Of a stretch of DNA of 64,000 nucleotides, positions 1 to 9,776 are shown in pieces. The notes under the pieces were generated by a model that saw nothing but the letters and a program-made list of their open reading frames with translations, did not search any database and had not been told where the DNA came from. The DNA comes from Indolivaga macrotermitis (GTDB lineage Bacteria > Bacteroidota > Bacteroidia > Bacteroidales > Dysgonomonadaceae). Made by a program: the position numbers and the translations under genes. Positions within the stretch are counted from its first letter, which is position 1. Each line of letters begins with the position of its first letter. The stretch lies in assembly GCF_900128985.1 (NCBI RefSeq), contig NZ_FQUC01000002.1, positions 186,001 to 250,000 on the forward strand, in the 5' to 3' direction.

Positions 1-2
1 AA

Positions 3-2018
3 GAACCGGACATATTGTCTTCGGAAAAAAAGATACTGAATCAGATAATCAGTGACAAGGCTGGAAATATCTGGGTGCCGGCATACTATCCGCACACTTT
101 CATTGTTTCTTTCCATCAAAACCAGGCAGTTCGCTATACCGTTCCCAAGATGGAAAAGAATTACGGGTATCCGGCATCTCCTGTTTCGTTTGTATATGAT
201 GATGGTGATTACTGGTTTTTTCAAAGGCGAACCGGACTGTATTTGTGTAATTCGGCGGATAATGGGCTTTTGTCTATTTCGGAATTACCCGGTTTTAAAG
301 GTAAAAAAATATCCCCGTTACTGGAACAGTCTAAAAATGGTAATGGAATTTTTTCGGTAGCAAACGACACAATTGTTATGCGACTTACGTACAGTAAAAC
401 TGTAAGCTCCGAGTATATTATCAGTTTGCCATATGACGACAGAATACACACCCTACATGAAGATTCAGACTCAAATCTATGGATCGGTACCAGCAATAAT
501 CTTTTTAAATATGATCTTCGGTTACATGCATTATCCAATGTAGTCAGAGACATCGGCATAGTAAACGATATTGTTGTCGCATCTGACGGAAAGGTGTTTT
601 TGGCAACGGAAAAACAAGGACTGTGTATAGTGCAGCCGGATGATACATTATATAATTACCACAAAGAGGAGAATTTTTCTATATTAACCGAAGCTCCAAA
701 TTTTATAATCTGGGCAGGAACTCAACAGGGGAACGTATATTATTATGCTCCCGGTGGAAAAGAAATAGTATCCGTAACAAAGGATTGTGCATTGAATGGT
801 GATGCCATTCTTGCTATCGAAGCAGATAATCATGGATATATCTGGATTTTGACGGATCAACGGATCGTTATATATGATCCCGTTACTAAGTCAACCAACG
901 TTGTATATAATTCTGATCCATCTGTATTGATGAATAACTTTCTTTCTTTATACAAAGACGAAAAAGGAATTATTCATGTCGGAGGGACGGACGGATTTTG
1001 TTCTTTCCCGGATTATGACAGATTTAATACGACAAACGCTAATATTCCCGTCAAACTTTCTTCGATTAAAGTAAACGGGGATGTGAGATTGACAGGCTAT
1101 TCAGAGGAAGTAATCACTTTGCAGCCTAAAGAACAGAATATCGAATTGTTTTTTTCAACTCCCGACCATTTGAATGCTAAAAATATCCGGTATGCATTTC
1201 GCTATAACGAAGAGAAAGAATATTGGAATTACCTGCTGGAAGGACAAAACAATATTTTTCTTACAGGGCTTGCCAAAGGAGAATATGTTCTATACGTTAA
1301 GGCTACTGATAAGAACGGATATTGGGGAGATAACAGTATAAAAATAGTTGTTCGACGTTTACCTGCATGGTATGAAACAACATTCGCTTATGTAATATAC
1401 ATATTCATCATAATTGCGATTATCTGCATTGTTTTATATTATTATTCGGAGTGGAAAAAGCGCAAGTTGATTGACGAACAAATCCATAACAGCGCGAAAG
1501 ACCTTCAGGAACTCGTTTCCCAATTATCGGAAAACACTCTTACACCTGCACCAGCGGAGGGCCTGAACCTGAAAGACCTCTTGGTGAGTATGCAAAAAAT
1601 ACTGCAACGGCAGAAAGAGCAAAAAGATAATTCCACAGATATTACCCCATCCGATGAAAAACCCTTATCGCTTTCCGATGAAAAGTTTATTCAGAGGGCA
1701 TTGGACTACGTAGAGCAAAACATCGACAATTCCGATTACTCAGTAGAGCAGTTGAGCAAAGATTTGGGGATGGAACGAACCGGACTTTACCGGAAGTTAG
1801 GGTCGATTATCGACAAAACCCCTACCTCATTCATACGGTCTATTCGTTTGAAACGCGCCGCGCGGTTATTAGAAGAAGGCTGTACTGTATCGGAAGCAGC
1901 AGACCGTGTAGGGTTTGGCACTTCCAGTTATTTGAGCCGGTGTTTTCAGGAAGAATTCGGAATTAAGCCATCTCAATATATAGCTTCATTCAAACAGCGT
2001 AAAAAAACGACAGATTAG
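3..2018 (+). CDS. SusR-like membrane-spanning AraC-family regulator (5' partial)
   Basis: The reading frame is open to the window edge, so the N-terminus is missing; an internal TTG at 15 is not the real start. The visible 667 residues contain beta-propeller repeats of the two-component-regulator type (for example DSNLWIGTSNNLF near 150), then a Y_Y_Y-type beta domain (about 355-440), one transmembrane segment (about 455-475), a short charged linker, and a C-terminal AraC HTH domain (about 570-665; LSKDLGMERTGLYRKL, then VGFGTSSYLSRCFQEEFG). There is no histidine kinase or receiver domain. This is the SusR layout: a periplasmic sensor joined directly to a cytoplasmic DNA-binding domain. It lies just upstream of two GH43 genes on the same strand and probably controls them in response to an oligosaccharide (inference). 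Confidence 0.85.
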   Translation, partial: EPDILSSEKKILNQIISDKAGNIWVPAYYPHTFIVSFHQNQAVRYTVPKMEKNYGYPASPVSFVYDDGDYWFFQRRTGLYLCNSADNGLLSISELPGFKGKKISPLLEQSKNGNGIFSVANDTIVMRLTYSKTVSSEYIISLPYDDRIHTLHEDSDSNLWIGTSNNLFKYDLRLHALSNVVRDIGIVNDIVVASDGKVFLATEKQGLCIVQPDDTLYNYHKEENFSILTEAPNFIIWAGTQQGNVYYYAPGGKEIVSVTKDCALNGDAILAIEADNHGYIWILTDQRIVIYDPVTKSTNVVYNSDPSVLMNNFLSLYKDEKGIIHVGGTDGFCSFPDYDRFNTTNANIPVKLSSIKVNGDVRLTGYSEEVITLQPKEQNIELFFSTPDHLNAKNIRYAFRYNEEKEYWNYLLEGQNNIFLTGLAKGEYVLYVKATDKNGYWGDNSIKIVVRRLPAWYETTFAYVIYIFIIIAIICIVLYYYSEWKKRKLIDEQIHNSAKDLQELVSQLSENTLTPAPAEGLNLKDLLVSMQKILQRQKEQKDNSTDITPSDEKPLSLSDEKFIQRALDYVEQNIDNSDYSVEQLSKDLGMERTGLYRKLGSIIDKTPTSFIRSIRLKRAARLLEEGCTVSEAADRVGFGTSSYLSRCFQEEFGIKPSQYIASFKQRKKTTD

Positions 2019-2058
2019 ATAATCATTCAACCAGAGTGACGTCTTTTTCAACATTTGT

Positions 2059-2090
2059 ACGCCCCATTTCGATGGGGCGTTTCTATTTTT
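2059..2090 (+). terminator. Rho-independent terminator after the SusR-like gene
   Basis: The arms ACGCCCCAT and ATGGGGCGT form a GC-rich hairpin (2059-2080) followed by a T-rich tract. It separates the regulator from the GH43 genes and shows that an ATG at 2055 cannot be the start of the next gene. A possible -7 box (TATTTTTG, 2084-2091) overlaps its 3' end. Confidence 0.8.
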
Positions 2091-2120
2091 GCAGTACCTG
2101 TAACACCTAATAAATGTAAC

Positions 2121-3191
2121 ATGAAACCAATTGGAAAAAGAAATTTGCTCATTCCTGCTTTGCTTTTATTGCTCGTAGGTTGTGCTTCATCCGGTGAATC
2201 CAAATTCCCACAGGAGAAAGACATGAAAGCTTATCTACTTGTCTATTTCAAGGACAGCAACCACAGCCTGCATATGGCGATCAGTGCCGATGGATACAGT
2301 TTTACCGACATAAATAACGGCAATCCTGTTATAGCCGGCGATACAGTAGCTTTGCAGCGGGGGATACGCGATCCGCATATAATGCGTGGCGGGGATAATA
2401 TGTTTTATCTGGCCATGACGGATTTGCATATTTACGCAAAACGTGAAGGATTCCGGGAAACTGAATGGGAACGACCCCGTGAGGAATACGGATGGGGAAA
2501 TAACCGGGGTTTTGTTTTGATGAAATCGCCGGATCTTATCAACTGGACAAGAGCAAACGTAAGCATCGACGAAACTTTTACCGGATATGACGATATCGGG
2601 AGCGCCTGGGCACCCCAAACCATTTGGGATGAGGAAGAAGGGAAGCCGATGATCTATTACACAATGCGCTTTAAGACGGGGCACGATAAACTATATTATA
2701 CCTATGCCGATGTGGACTTTACCCGTTTACTTACCGAACCCAGACTTTTATTCGAATACCCGGAAGATTTAACGTATATAGATGGCGATATTATCAAAGT
2801 CGGCAATCGATATCATCTGTTCTATGTCCCTCACGACGGTACTCCGGGAATAAAACAGGCAGTATCCGACCGGATCAACAGCGGCTATCAGTACGATCCG
2901 AAATGGGTCGATTCGGAAGAACTCAAAGTTGAAGCTCCCAATGTCTGGAAACGCATCGGTGAAGATAAATGGGTGCTTATGTATGATATTTACGGACTAA
3001 GGCCGCCAAATTTCGGATTTGAAGAGACTTCGGATTTTAAAACATTTACTAACATCGGACGCTTTAACGAAGGGGTTATGAAAGCCACAAATTTTGAAAT
3101 GCCTAAACATGGCGCGGTGGTGCACCTTACAAAAAAAGAGGCGGAAAGTTTGTGTAAACATTGGGGATTGGAAATGTCTTTTAATAAATAA
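2121..3191 (+). CDS. GH43-type beta-propeller glycosidase, lipoprotein
   Basis: 356 residues from the ATG at 2121, chosen because it gives a lipoprotein signal peptide (LLLLLVGCASS, lipobox Cys near residue 24). An upstream in-frame ATG at 2055 lies inside the terminator. The body has the five-bladed propeller pattern of GH43/GH32-like enzymes: RDPHIM near 90 (candidate catalytic Asp), SPDLINWTR, SAWAPQTIWDEEEGKP and YIDGDIIK. Members of these clades cleave arabinosides, xylosides or galactosides; the substrate cannot be read here. The next GH43 gene starts 13 bp downstream, so the two are probably co-transcribed and controlled by the SusR-like protein upstream. Confidence 0.75.
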   Translation: MKPIGKRNLLIPALLLLLVGCASSGESKFPQEKDMKAYLLVYFKDSNHSLHMAISADGYSFTDINNGNPVIAGDTVALQRGIRDPHIMRGGDNMFYLAMTDLHIYAKREGFRETEWERPREEYGWGNNRGFVLMKSPDLINWTRANVSIDETFTGYDDIGSAWAPQTIWDEEEGKPMIYYTMRFKTGHDKLYYTYADVDFTRLLTEPRLLFEYPEDLTYIDGDIIKVGNRYHLFYVPHDGTPGIKQAVSDRINSGYQYDPKWVDSEELKVEAPNVWKRIGEDKWVLMYDIYGLRPPNFGFEETSDFKTFTNIGRFNEGVMKATNFEMPKHGAVVHLTKKEAESLCKHWGLEMSFNK

Positions 3192-3204
3192 TAATTTGAA
3201 CGAT

Positions 3205-5625
3205 ATGAATAAGTGTTTTTTAATGATTTTATGCCTGATGGCGTTTATTCCGGGCGTACATTCTGCGGACGGAGGATATCCGAAGGTAATTCTCAAGGGC
3301 GATTATGCCGACCCGACAATACTGAGGGATGGAAATGATTTTTATATGACCCATTCCGCATTTGTTTATGCTCCGGGGTTCTTAATATGGCACTCTACCG
3401 ATCTTGTAAACTGGCAGCCGTTGACTCGTACCATGACAGCGATAACGGGTTCCGCTTATGCTCCCGACCTGATAAAACACGGAGACAAATATTATATTTA
3501 TTACCCGTCTAACGGGACTAATTATGTAATCTGGGCAGATAATATTACAGGGCCATGGAGTAGCCCCATCGACCTGAAAACAGGGCTTATCGATCCCGGA
3601 CATGTCGTTGGAGAGGAGGGTAAACGTTACCTTCACCTTAGTAAAGGGATGATGGTGGAGCTTACTGACAACGGATTAGCGATTGCTGGTGAACCTTTTA
3701 AAACTTACGAGGGGTGGCAATATCCAAGAGATTGGGAGGTAGAATGTTTCTGCCTCGAATCGCCCAAACTCACTTATAAAGATGGGTGGTACTATATGAC
3801 AAGTGCCGAAGGCGGTACAGCAGGGCCGGCGACCAGCCACATGGTTGTTTCGGCACGCTCGCGAAGCGCAAAAGGCCCATGGGAAAATTCACCGTATAAC
3901 CCCATTATCCATACTTATTCCGCCGATGAACAATGGTGGTCGAAAGGCCATGGAACTTTAGTCGATGATGCCCAGGGGAATTGGTGGATCGTTTACCACG
4001 CTTACGAAAAAGACAGCCATACGCTCGGCCGCCAGACATTGATCGATCCTATAAAATGGACGGAGGACGGATGGTTCCTGTTGGATAAAGATCGCGCCTC
4101 ACTAAAGAGTGACCCTTATTTTTCAGGTATGGAATTATCCGATGATTTTTCATCGGACAAGCCCGGAATACAATGGACGACCTGGGGGAGATATGACGAA
4201 CAGAATTTTTTACTCGAAAACAACAGCCTTTATATGAAAGGCAAAGGAACTACGCCGAGAAACGGACGATTGCTGTTGATTACGGCTCCTTATAAAAATT
4301 ACCAGATACAAACCGAGGTAACTGTAGAAGAAAATAATTCAGGAGGGTTAGTGCTATTTTACCGCGACAATGTTTTCGCCGGGATTACTTCCGACGGAAC
4401 ACATTTTACTATCTATAAAAGCGCGGATGAGAAGGAGGAAGTCGTGAACAAATTCGGCAAACATTTCTTTGTAAAAATTATCAATCAGCAGGATATTTGT
4501 ACTATACAGGTAAGTGGTGACGGCCGGGAGTGGGAAACCGTATCGGAAAATCTCGATGTATCCGGTATGCACCACAATAACCACAGGGGATTCTTCGCGC
4601 TACGGCCCGGAATCGTAGCAACGGGAGAACAAACGGTGCGTTTCCACGATTTCAAATATACCGCCGGGGTACTGGCACCGAAGCCCGCTTTTCGTGATCC
4701 GGTATATGACGGTGCGGCTGATCCGGTTGTTATCTGGAATCCGTTTTTTAAAAAATGGTGGATGTATTATACCAATCGCCGGGCGACCGAAACCCATCTT
4801 CCGGGAGTAAGCTGGGTATTTAAAACACCCATCGGCATAGCCGAATCTACAGACGGTGCTAACTGGACATATGCTGGAACGGCTAACTTCCCGGAGCTTC
4901 CGGAAGAAGCAGGAGGCGAAAATGCGACTTTATGGGCGCCGGATGTAGTTGCCGGAAATGACGGCAAATGGCATATGTACCTCAGCATACAGCCCGGTGT
5001 GGCAGAACGTTGGGGAGTGGTTCCCGGCTATATAGCCCACCTGGTCAGCGGGGATATGCGCGATTGGCAATACGTCCGCAAGTTCGACCTTCCTGCCGGA
5101 AGTTATGATGCCGATGTTATCAGAATGCCTGACAGTACATGGAGGATGTATTATAAAGATCCTACGGGCGGAGCCTCCACATTTTACTATATGACGAGTG
5201 AAAACCTGTATGACTGGAGCGAACCGGTAAGAGTTCTTTCCCAAAAAGGCGAAGGACCTATCGTATTCAATTGGAAAGATTACTATTGGATGATATTATG
5301 TGACGGGCTTGGATTTACCACGCTCCGTTCTGCCGACGCTGAGAAATGGGAACTGCAACCCGGAGGTAAGTTAATGCCCGACGGAACCGGAACCGGTATA
5401 GACGATATTCCTGCTGCGCTTCACGGGGAAATCGTTATCTCCGATAATAGAGCTTATCTTTATTATTTCACCCATCCGGGAAGAGTTGGCGAGGACAAAA
5501 ACAAAGACGGCTTTGATCAGCGGCGTTCATCCATACAGGTAGTCGAACTAATGTTTAAAGACGGATGGATTTCCGCAGACCGCAATCAACCGACTTTTGT
5601 ACAGTTAAATAATCCGAAAGAATAA
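3205..5625 (+). CDS. Secreted protein with two GH43-type glycosidase domains
   Basis: 806 residues from the ATG at 3205, which gives a clean signal peptide (CLMAFIPGVHS); the frame stays open upstream into the previous gene. Domain 1 (about 25-290) is a GH43 propeller: GDYADPTILRDGNDFYM carries the candidate catalytic Asp, followed by STDLVNWQPL and a DWEVECF segment. A concanavalin-like beta-sandwich (about 300-470) resembles the C-terminal GH43 accessory domain (GH43_C2/DUF1349 type). Domain 2 (about 480-800) is a second propeller (DGAADPVVIWNPFFKKWWMYY, ATLWAPDVVAGNDGKWHMYL, YDADVIRMPDSTWRMYY). Two such domains in one chain suggest cleavage of a branched or mixed-linkage pentosan-like glycan (inference). 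Confidence 0.8.
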   Translation: MNKCFLMILCLMAFIPGVHSADGGYPKVILKGDYADPTILRDGNDFYMTHSAFVYAPGFLIWHSTDLVNWQPLTRTMTAITGSAYAPDLIKHGDKYYIYYPSNGTNYVIWADNITGPWSSPIDLKTGLIDPGHVVGEEGKRYLHLSKGMMVELTDNGLAIAGEPFKTYEGWQYPRDWEVECFCLESPKLTYKDGWYYMTSAEGGTAGPATSHMVVSARSRSAKGPWENSPYNPIIHTYSADEQWWSKGHGTLVDDAQGNWWIVYHAYEKDSHTLGRQTLIDPIKWTEDGWFLLDKDRASLKSDPYFSGMELSDDFSSDKPGIQWTTWGRYDEQNFLLENNSLYMKGKGTTPRNGRLLLITAPYKNYQIQTEVTVEENNSGGLVLFYRDNVFAGITSDGTHFTIYKSADEKEEVVNKFGKHFFVKIINQQDICTIQVSGDGREWETVSENLDVSGMHHNNHRGFFALRPGIVATGEQTVRFHDFKYTAGVLAPKPAFRDPVYDGAADPVVIWNPFFKKWWMYYTNRRATETHLPGVSWVFKTPIGIAESTDGANWTYAGTANFPELPEEAGGENATLWAPDVVAGNDGKWHMYLSIQPGVAERWGVVPGYIAHLVSGDMRDWQYVRKFDLPAGSYDADVIRMPDSTWRMYYKDPTGGASTFYYMTSENLYDWSEPVRVLSQKGEGPIVFNWKDYYWMILCDGLGFTTLRSADAEKWELQPGGKLMPDGTGTGIDDIPAALHGEIVISDNRAYLYYFTHPGRVGEDKNKDGFDQRRSSIQVVELMFKDGWISADRNQPTFVQLNNPKE

Positions 5626-5684
5626 CATTATAAAACTACTTATTACCGACTAATGGACTATTACGCAAAACATTGACAAACATC

Positions 5685-5722
5685 AAAAAAGCGGTGAAAT
5701 TCATTAAATTTCACCGCTTTAT
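5685..5722. terminator. Bidirectional hairpin terminator between GH43 operon and tRNA-Phe
   Basis: AAAAAAGCGGTGAAATT and AATTTCACCGCTTT form a long hairpin with A-rich and T-rich flanks. It can stop the + strand GH43 genes and the minus-strand tRNA transcript. Confidence 0.85.
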
Positions 5723-5744
5723 CTTATTTTGCTTTCTCTAAAAG

Positions 5745-5817
5745 TGGTGCCACCAGGAATCGAACCGGGGACACAAGGATTTTCAGTCCTTTGCTCTACC
5801 AACTGAGCTATGGCACC
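5745..5817 (-). tRNA. tRNA-Phe (GAA)
   Basis: The 73-nt minus-strand sequence folds as a cloverleaf. The acceptor stem is GGTGCCA paired with TGGCACC, with an A discriminator, a normal D arm, a T arm around GGTTCGATTCC, and anticodon loop CTGAAAA (anticodon GAA). CCA is not encoded. Confidence 0.95.
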
Positions 5818-5836
5818 ATTATTGTGATTGCGAGTG

Positions 5837-5844
5837 CAAAGGTA
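5837..5844 (-). promoter_or_regulatory. Bacteroidota -7 box of tRNA-Phe
   Basis: On the minus strand TACCTTTG matches TAnnTTTG, with a TTTTG (-33-like) about 20 bp upstream. It sits about 20 bp before the tRNA. Confidence 0.6.
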
Positions 5845-5884
5845 GGACAAAATTTTACATATGCAACACCTTTTATAAAAAAAT

Positions 5885-8860
5885 TCACTTTATCGCACTA
5901 TAAATTATCTCCTGAATACGCGGACGGATATTGAGTTTCATCAGTTCTTTATGAGTCCTTGACGGGTTTACCCTGTTAGACAGAAAGATATAAATTAAGT
6001 CATTATCCGGATCAATCCAGAAGCATGTTCCGGTGAAACCCGTATGTCCATATACACTTGCCGGAGCAGATGGCGAAGTAGGGCTCGACTTCGAACTTTG
6101 CATATCAGGCTTATCAAATCCTAACCCTCTCCTACTATTCGGGCTCTTTGTCATAGTGAACAGCCTGACCGTTTCCTTACTAAGGTAACGTTCATCGCCA
6201 TAAGTACCTCCATCCAACCACATCTGAAATAGCTTTGCTAAATCGTTGGCATTGGAGAACAAACCTGCATTACCCGATATACCTCCTAAAAAAGCAGCAC
6301 CTTCGTCGTGCACATATCCTTGCAACAACTGCTTACGGAGAAAATCGTCTTGCTCTGTCGGGGCTATTACACTTTTATCAAACTTCGTTAACGGATTGTA
6401 AGTAGTTGTAGTCGCCCCTAGCTTCCGGTAAAAATTGTCCTGCAAAAAAGTATTCAAATCGGTCTTCGAAACCTTTTCCGTTACTTCCTTCAGTAACATA
6501 AAATTGAGACAACTATACAGATAAGACTTCTTAGCCCGTAATTTACTATCGGCTATACGTTGTACAATAGTATCGTTATATACATCGTTTATATACAAAT
6601 TATCGGCAATCTGCCTTGTAAATCCCGGTTTAGAAGTTGTCGAAATCAAATCCGGCTTGTATTTAAAATCGTTTCTCGCCCATGCTCCATTATCAATCAG
6701 TGCCGGATAACCATCTATCTGACGATAACTTATCAACCGCCCCGAATAACTATCCTGATCTATCGCCGGAAGATAGTACTGAATAAAAGACGGCAGCCCT
6801 GTCTCATGGAACAGAGCCTGACGAATAGTAATATTACTTTTATCGGTATTTTGTAATTGCTTAACATAAGTGCTGAGAGGGGTCTGCAAAGTTATTTTCT
6901 TATCGTCATACAACTTCATTATCGCAGGGATGGTGGCCGAAGCTTTAGTCATAGAGGCAAGGTCATAGATATCGCTTTCGGTTACCGGACGTTTGTTATC
7001 GTACTGAAAAGAACCGAATGCCCGGTTATAAATAACGACACCATCTTTAGCTACTAAAATCTCACATCCCGGGAAAGCCTGTGCTGCGATTCCTTCTTTC
7101 ACAATATCTTCGATTTTATCCAGTTTTGATGAGCGGACACCGACTTCTTCGGGTAGATTGTAAGCCAACCTTATTTTCGAGGTCTTAATCCCCGTTCCGG
7201 CATCATAAAGCCCTGCTACCGTAACCGGAAGCTTTCCGCGTACTGCATTCCCTCCAAAAAGAGCCTGAGCGGCATATTCCTGCCCGAACGGAGTATTTTC
7301 GTAAGCCATCAGTACTCCTGAAGCTTTTTTTATCGATTGGGTATATTTTGACATCAGATAAGGCGAAACCAGAAAAGTAACCACACTCTCTTTACCCTCG
7401 ATCAGACTATCAACAGCCGAATTACTGAAAGCGCCGGTAGTATGAATTGAAACAATCACAGTATTAAAACCGCTCAATTGCGATTTAATTTTAGCTACAT
7501 CAGCCGCACTGGTTGCCGAAAAGCAAGTTACATCACCGTATTGTTTTAACGTATTCAGAAAAGAGTTATTAGCAGGAGCACCTAAAGAAACCGCCGCTAT
7601 TTTACGCTTCTCCAAATTCTTGAAAGGAATTACCTTATCTTCATTCTTCAATAAAGTCATAGCCTTTTCGTTCAGCTTACGGGCAAGCCATTCGGAATAA
7701 GAAGTATTCAGCCGGCTTTCTAAAGTAAGCACATCAATCGGGCTATAATTATTCAAGCCTAATAAGTACTTATATTGAAGCACCTTCTTACAACGCTCCT
7801 CGACCAAGTCTCCGGATAATGATCCCGACTCAAAAGCAGCCTTTAGTGCATTAAATTCCTTTTCGGGATAAATCGGCCCCAACAACAAGTCGTTTCCGGC
7901 CTGCAATGCCCTAAGGCTCATATCCGTCTCTTTTGCGACACCCTGCATTGCCAATCCGTCGGTAAAGATCAAACCGGTAAAGCCCATTTCATTTTTTAAC
8001 AAATCGGTTATTACAGGCTTCGACAAAGAACTGGGAGCACCCGATGCATCTAATGCAGGGACATTTAGGTGGGCAATCATAACACTCGCCAAACCTTCTT
8101 TAATATACTTTTTGAATGGTAGCAATTCTATATCATCCAACCGGTCTTTATTATGTGTAATCAGTGGTAAAGTTTTATGAGAATCGGCAGAAGTATCGCC
8201 ATGTCCGGGAAAATGCTTGGCTACGGGCAAAACCCCACCGTCTTCCACACCTTTTGCATAAACGATCCCCCACTCTGCCACTTTATCGGGGTCTTCGCCA
8301 AAAGACCTCATCCCGATTACCGGATTATCAGGGTTACTATTTACATCGACATCGGGTGCAAAATTGACCTGAATACCTGCCAGTTTACTCTGCCTGGCCA
8401 TTTCCAGTCCGTACCGATAAATCAACGTATCTTCACGAACCGCCCCCAGCATCATATTTTTTGGGAAACGCGTTGTATTAGACAGGCGCATCGACAACCC
8501 CCACTCTGCATCGGCTGTAACCATCAGGGGTATTTTAGCGTTCGACTGAGCCAGATTGGTCAACTCTGCCTGATTGGTAGGAGTCCCTTTCGAAAAAAGA
8601 ATTCCTCCGGCATAAATATTTTTAACAAGGTTAGTTATCCGCTTTCTGTTAGCATCTGTATTATCGCCGGGAACATGGATAATTATCAGTTGCCCGATCC
8701 GTTCATCAGGGGTCATCTGGTTATATACAGAATCGACCCACTGCTGCATCCTGTACTTGTCAGCCTGCTTCATCAAAGTAGGCTCAATCTTATTTTTTGA
8801 AAAAACTGATATTGTAACTAATAATAAAAATGTAATATTGAGTGTTAGCTTTTTGAACAT
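5885..8860 (-). CDS. GH3 glycosidase fused to a class C beta-lactamase-like serine hydrolase
   Basis: 991 residues with an N-terminal signal peptide. Residues about 40-380 are a NagZ-like GH3 TIM barrel: KHFPGHGDTSADSHK (about 215-229) holds the His/Asp pair typical of beta-N-acetylglucosaminidases. A second GH3 alpha/beta domain spans about 390-570. The C-terminal part (about 590-990) is a beta-lactamase/esterase fold with SMTK as the SxxK motif, YSCLN in place of the usual YxN, and HTG in place of KTG. This fusion is known in Bacteroidota. The N-terminal part suggests removal of GlcNAc from peptidoglycan fragments or glycans; the C-terminal part may be a peptidase or esterase (inference). 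The upstream phosphatase gene ends 2 bp before this start, so they share a transcript. Confidence 0.9.
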   Translation of the reverse strand: MFKKLTLNITFLLLVTISVFSKNKIEPTLMKQADKYRMQQWVDSVYNQMTPDERIGQLIIIHVPGDNTDANRKRITNLVKNIYAGGILFSKGTPTNQAELTNLAQSNAKIPLMVTADAEWGLSMRLSNTTRFPKNMMLGAVREDTLIYRYGLEMARQSKLAGIQVNFAPDVDVNSNPDNPVIGMRSFGEDPDKVAEWGIVYAKGVEDGGVLPVAKHFPGHGDTSADSHKTLPLITHNKDRLDDIELLPFKKYIKEGLASVMIAHLNVPALDASGAPSSLSKPVITDLLKNEMGFTGLIFTDGLAMQGVAKETDMSLRALQAGNDLLLGPIYPEKEFNALKAAFESGSLSGDLVEERCKKVLQYKYLLGLNNYSPIDVLTLESRLNTSYSEWLARKLNEKAMTLLKNEDKVIPFKNLEKRKIAAVSLGAPANNSFLNTLKQYGDVTCFSATSAADVAKIKSQLSGFNTVIVSIHTTGAFSNSAVDSLIEGKESVVTFLVSPYLMSKYTQSIKKASGVLMAYENTPFGQEYAAQALFGGNAVRGKLPVTVAGLYDAGTGIKTSKIRLAYNLPEEVGVRSSKLDKIEDIVKEGIAAQAFPGCEILVAKDGVVIYNRAFGSFQYDNKRPVTESDIYDLASMTKASATIPAIMKLYDDKKITLQTPLSTYVKQLQNTDKSNITIRQALFHETGLPSFIQYYLPAIDQDSYSGRLISYRQIDGYPALIDNGAWARNDFKYKPDLISTTSKPGFTRQIADNLYINDVYNDTIVQRIADSKLRAKKSYLYSCLNFMLLKEVTEKVSKTDLNTFLQDNFYRKLGATTTTYNPLTKFDKSVIAPTEQDDFLRKQLLQGYVHDEGAAFLGGISGNAGLFSNANDLAKLFQMWLDGGTYGDERYLSKETVRLFTMTKSPNSRRGLGFDKPDMQSSKSSPTSPSAPASVYGHTGFTGTCFWIDPDNDLIYIFLSNRVNPSRTHKELMKLNIRPRIQEIIYSAIK

Positions 8861-8862
8861 AT

Positions 8863-9723
8863 TTATTTTCTGACTTTATCTAATTCCACTTCAAATTTGT
8901 TGATGTATGAGCCATTTTTTCCGGTCTGGAAAATAACAACTTCTTTACCATCCAGATTTTTACGCACATCGGGTTGTTCCATATAGGTATGGGAATGACC
9001 TCCAATAATAACATCGATATTCTTCGATTGTTCGGCCAGAATAATATCGTCGGAATAACCTATATGTGAAAGACATATAATAATGTCACACTTTTCTTTC
9101 TCTTTCAGAATCTTTGCATAGAAGTTGGTTGTACTTACTGCAGGTTTGAATATCATCCCTTCGTACCTGTTCTTCTGGATAAGCCCTTCGGGGTCGACCC
9201 CTACACCAACTACCCCGATCTTTAACCCAAACTTCTTCAGCACAATATAAGGTTTTATCATCCCTTTGAGAGCTGTATTCGAAAAATCGTAATTACAGTT
9301 AACAACCGGATAATCCAGCCGTTTTATTATCATCTTTAAGGTATCCAAACCGTAATCAAACTCGTGATTTCCCAGTGTTCCGGCATCATATTTTATCAAA
9401 TTCATTGCATCCGACTCTGTACGTCCGTGGAACAGATTGAAATAAGGTGTTCCCTGTACAAAATCTCCGGCATCAAATAACAAAACATTCTGGTTCTGAG
9501 CACGCACCTGATCGATAAATGTAGCGCGGGCAACTACCCCACCCATCCCTGCATAACTCTTATCACTCGCAGGCAGTGGTTCTATACGGCTATGAGTATC
9601 GTTTGTACCTATAATAACCAGCTTCTTCTGGGCATTCAAAACAATCGAAGTGCTTATCACCATCAATATCAGCACCAAATATCTGGAGGTTTTCAACCTG
9701 TTTATTTTATTAGTAAACATCAT
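8863..9723 (-). CDS. 5'-nucleotidase-type metallophosphatase (catalytic domain only)
   Basis: 286 residues with an N-terminal membrane or signal segment (YLVLILMVISTSIVLNA). It carries the calcineurin-like metal-binding motifs of UshA-type enzymes: GTNDTHS, FDAGDFVQG, GTLGNHEFDYG, and GGHSHTYM near the C-terminus. It stops where the UshA C-terminal substrate-binding domain would begin; that domain is encoded separately by the gene 53 bp upstream. Probably a periplasmic nucleotidase or sugar-nucleotide phosphatase. A second ATG one codon later is an equally good start. Confidence 0.9.
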   Translation of the reverse strand: MMFTNKINRLKTSRYLVLILMVISTSIVLNAQKKLVIIGTNDTHSRIEPLPASDKSYAGMGGVVARATFIDQVRAQNQNVLLFDAGDFVQGTPYFNLFHGRTESDAMNLIKYDAGTLGNHEFDYGLDTLKMIIKRLDYPVVNCNYDFSNTALKGMIKPYIVLKKFGLKIGVVGVGVDPEGLIQKNRYEGMIFKPAVSTTNFYAKILKEKEKCDIIICLSHIGYSDDIILAEQSKNIDVIIGGHSHTYMEQPDVRKNLDGKEVVIFQTGKNGSYINKFEVELDKVRK

Positions 9724-9776
9724 GTCTATAATTTAGTCTTATTACTTTCAATAACGAATTCTTCTTAAAGCGCATA

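Noticed and set aside
2055-2120. N-terminal extension of the first GH43 gene from an ATG at 2055
   Set aside because: It would start inside a terminator hairpin and hide the lipoprotein signal that begins at 2121.
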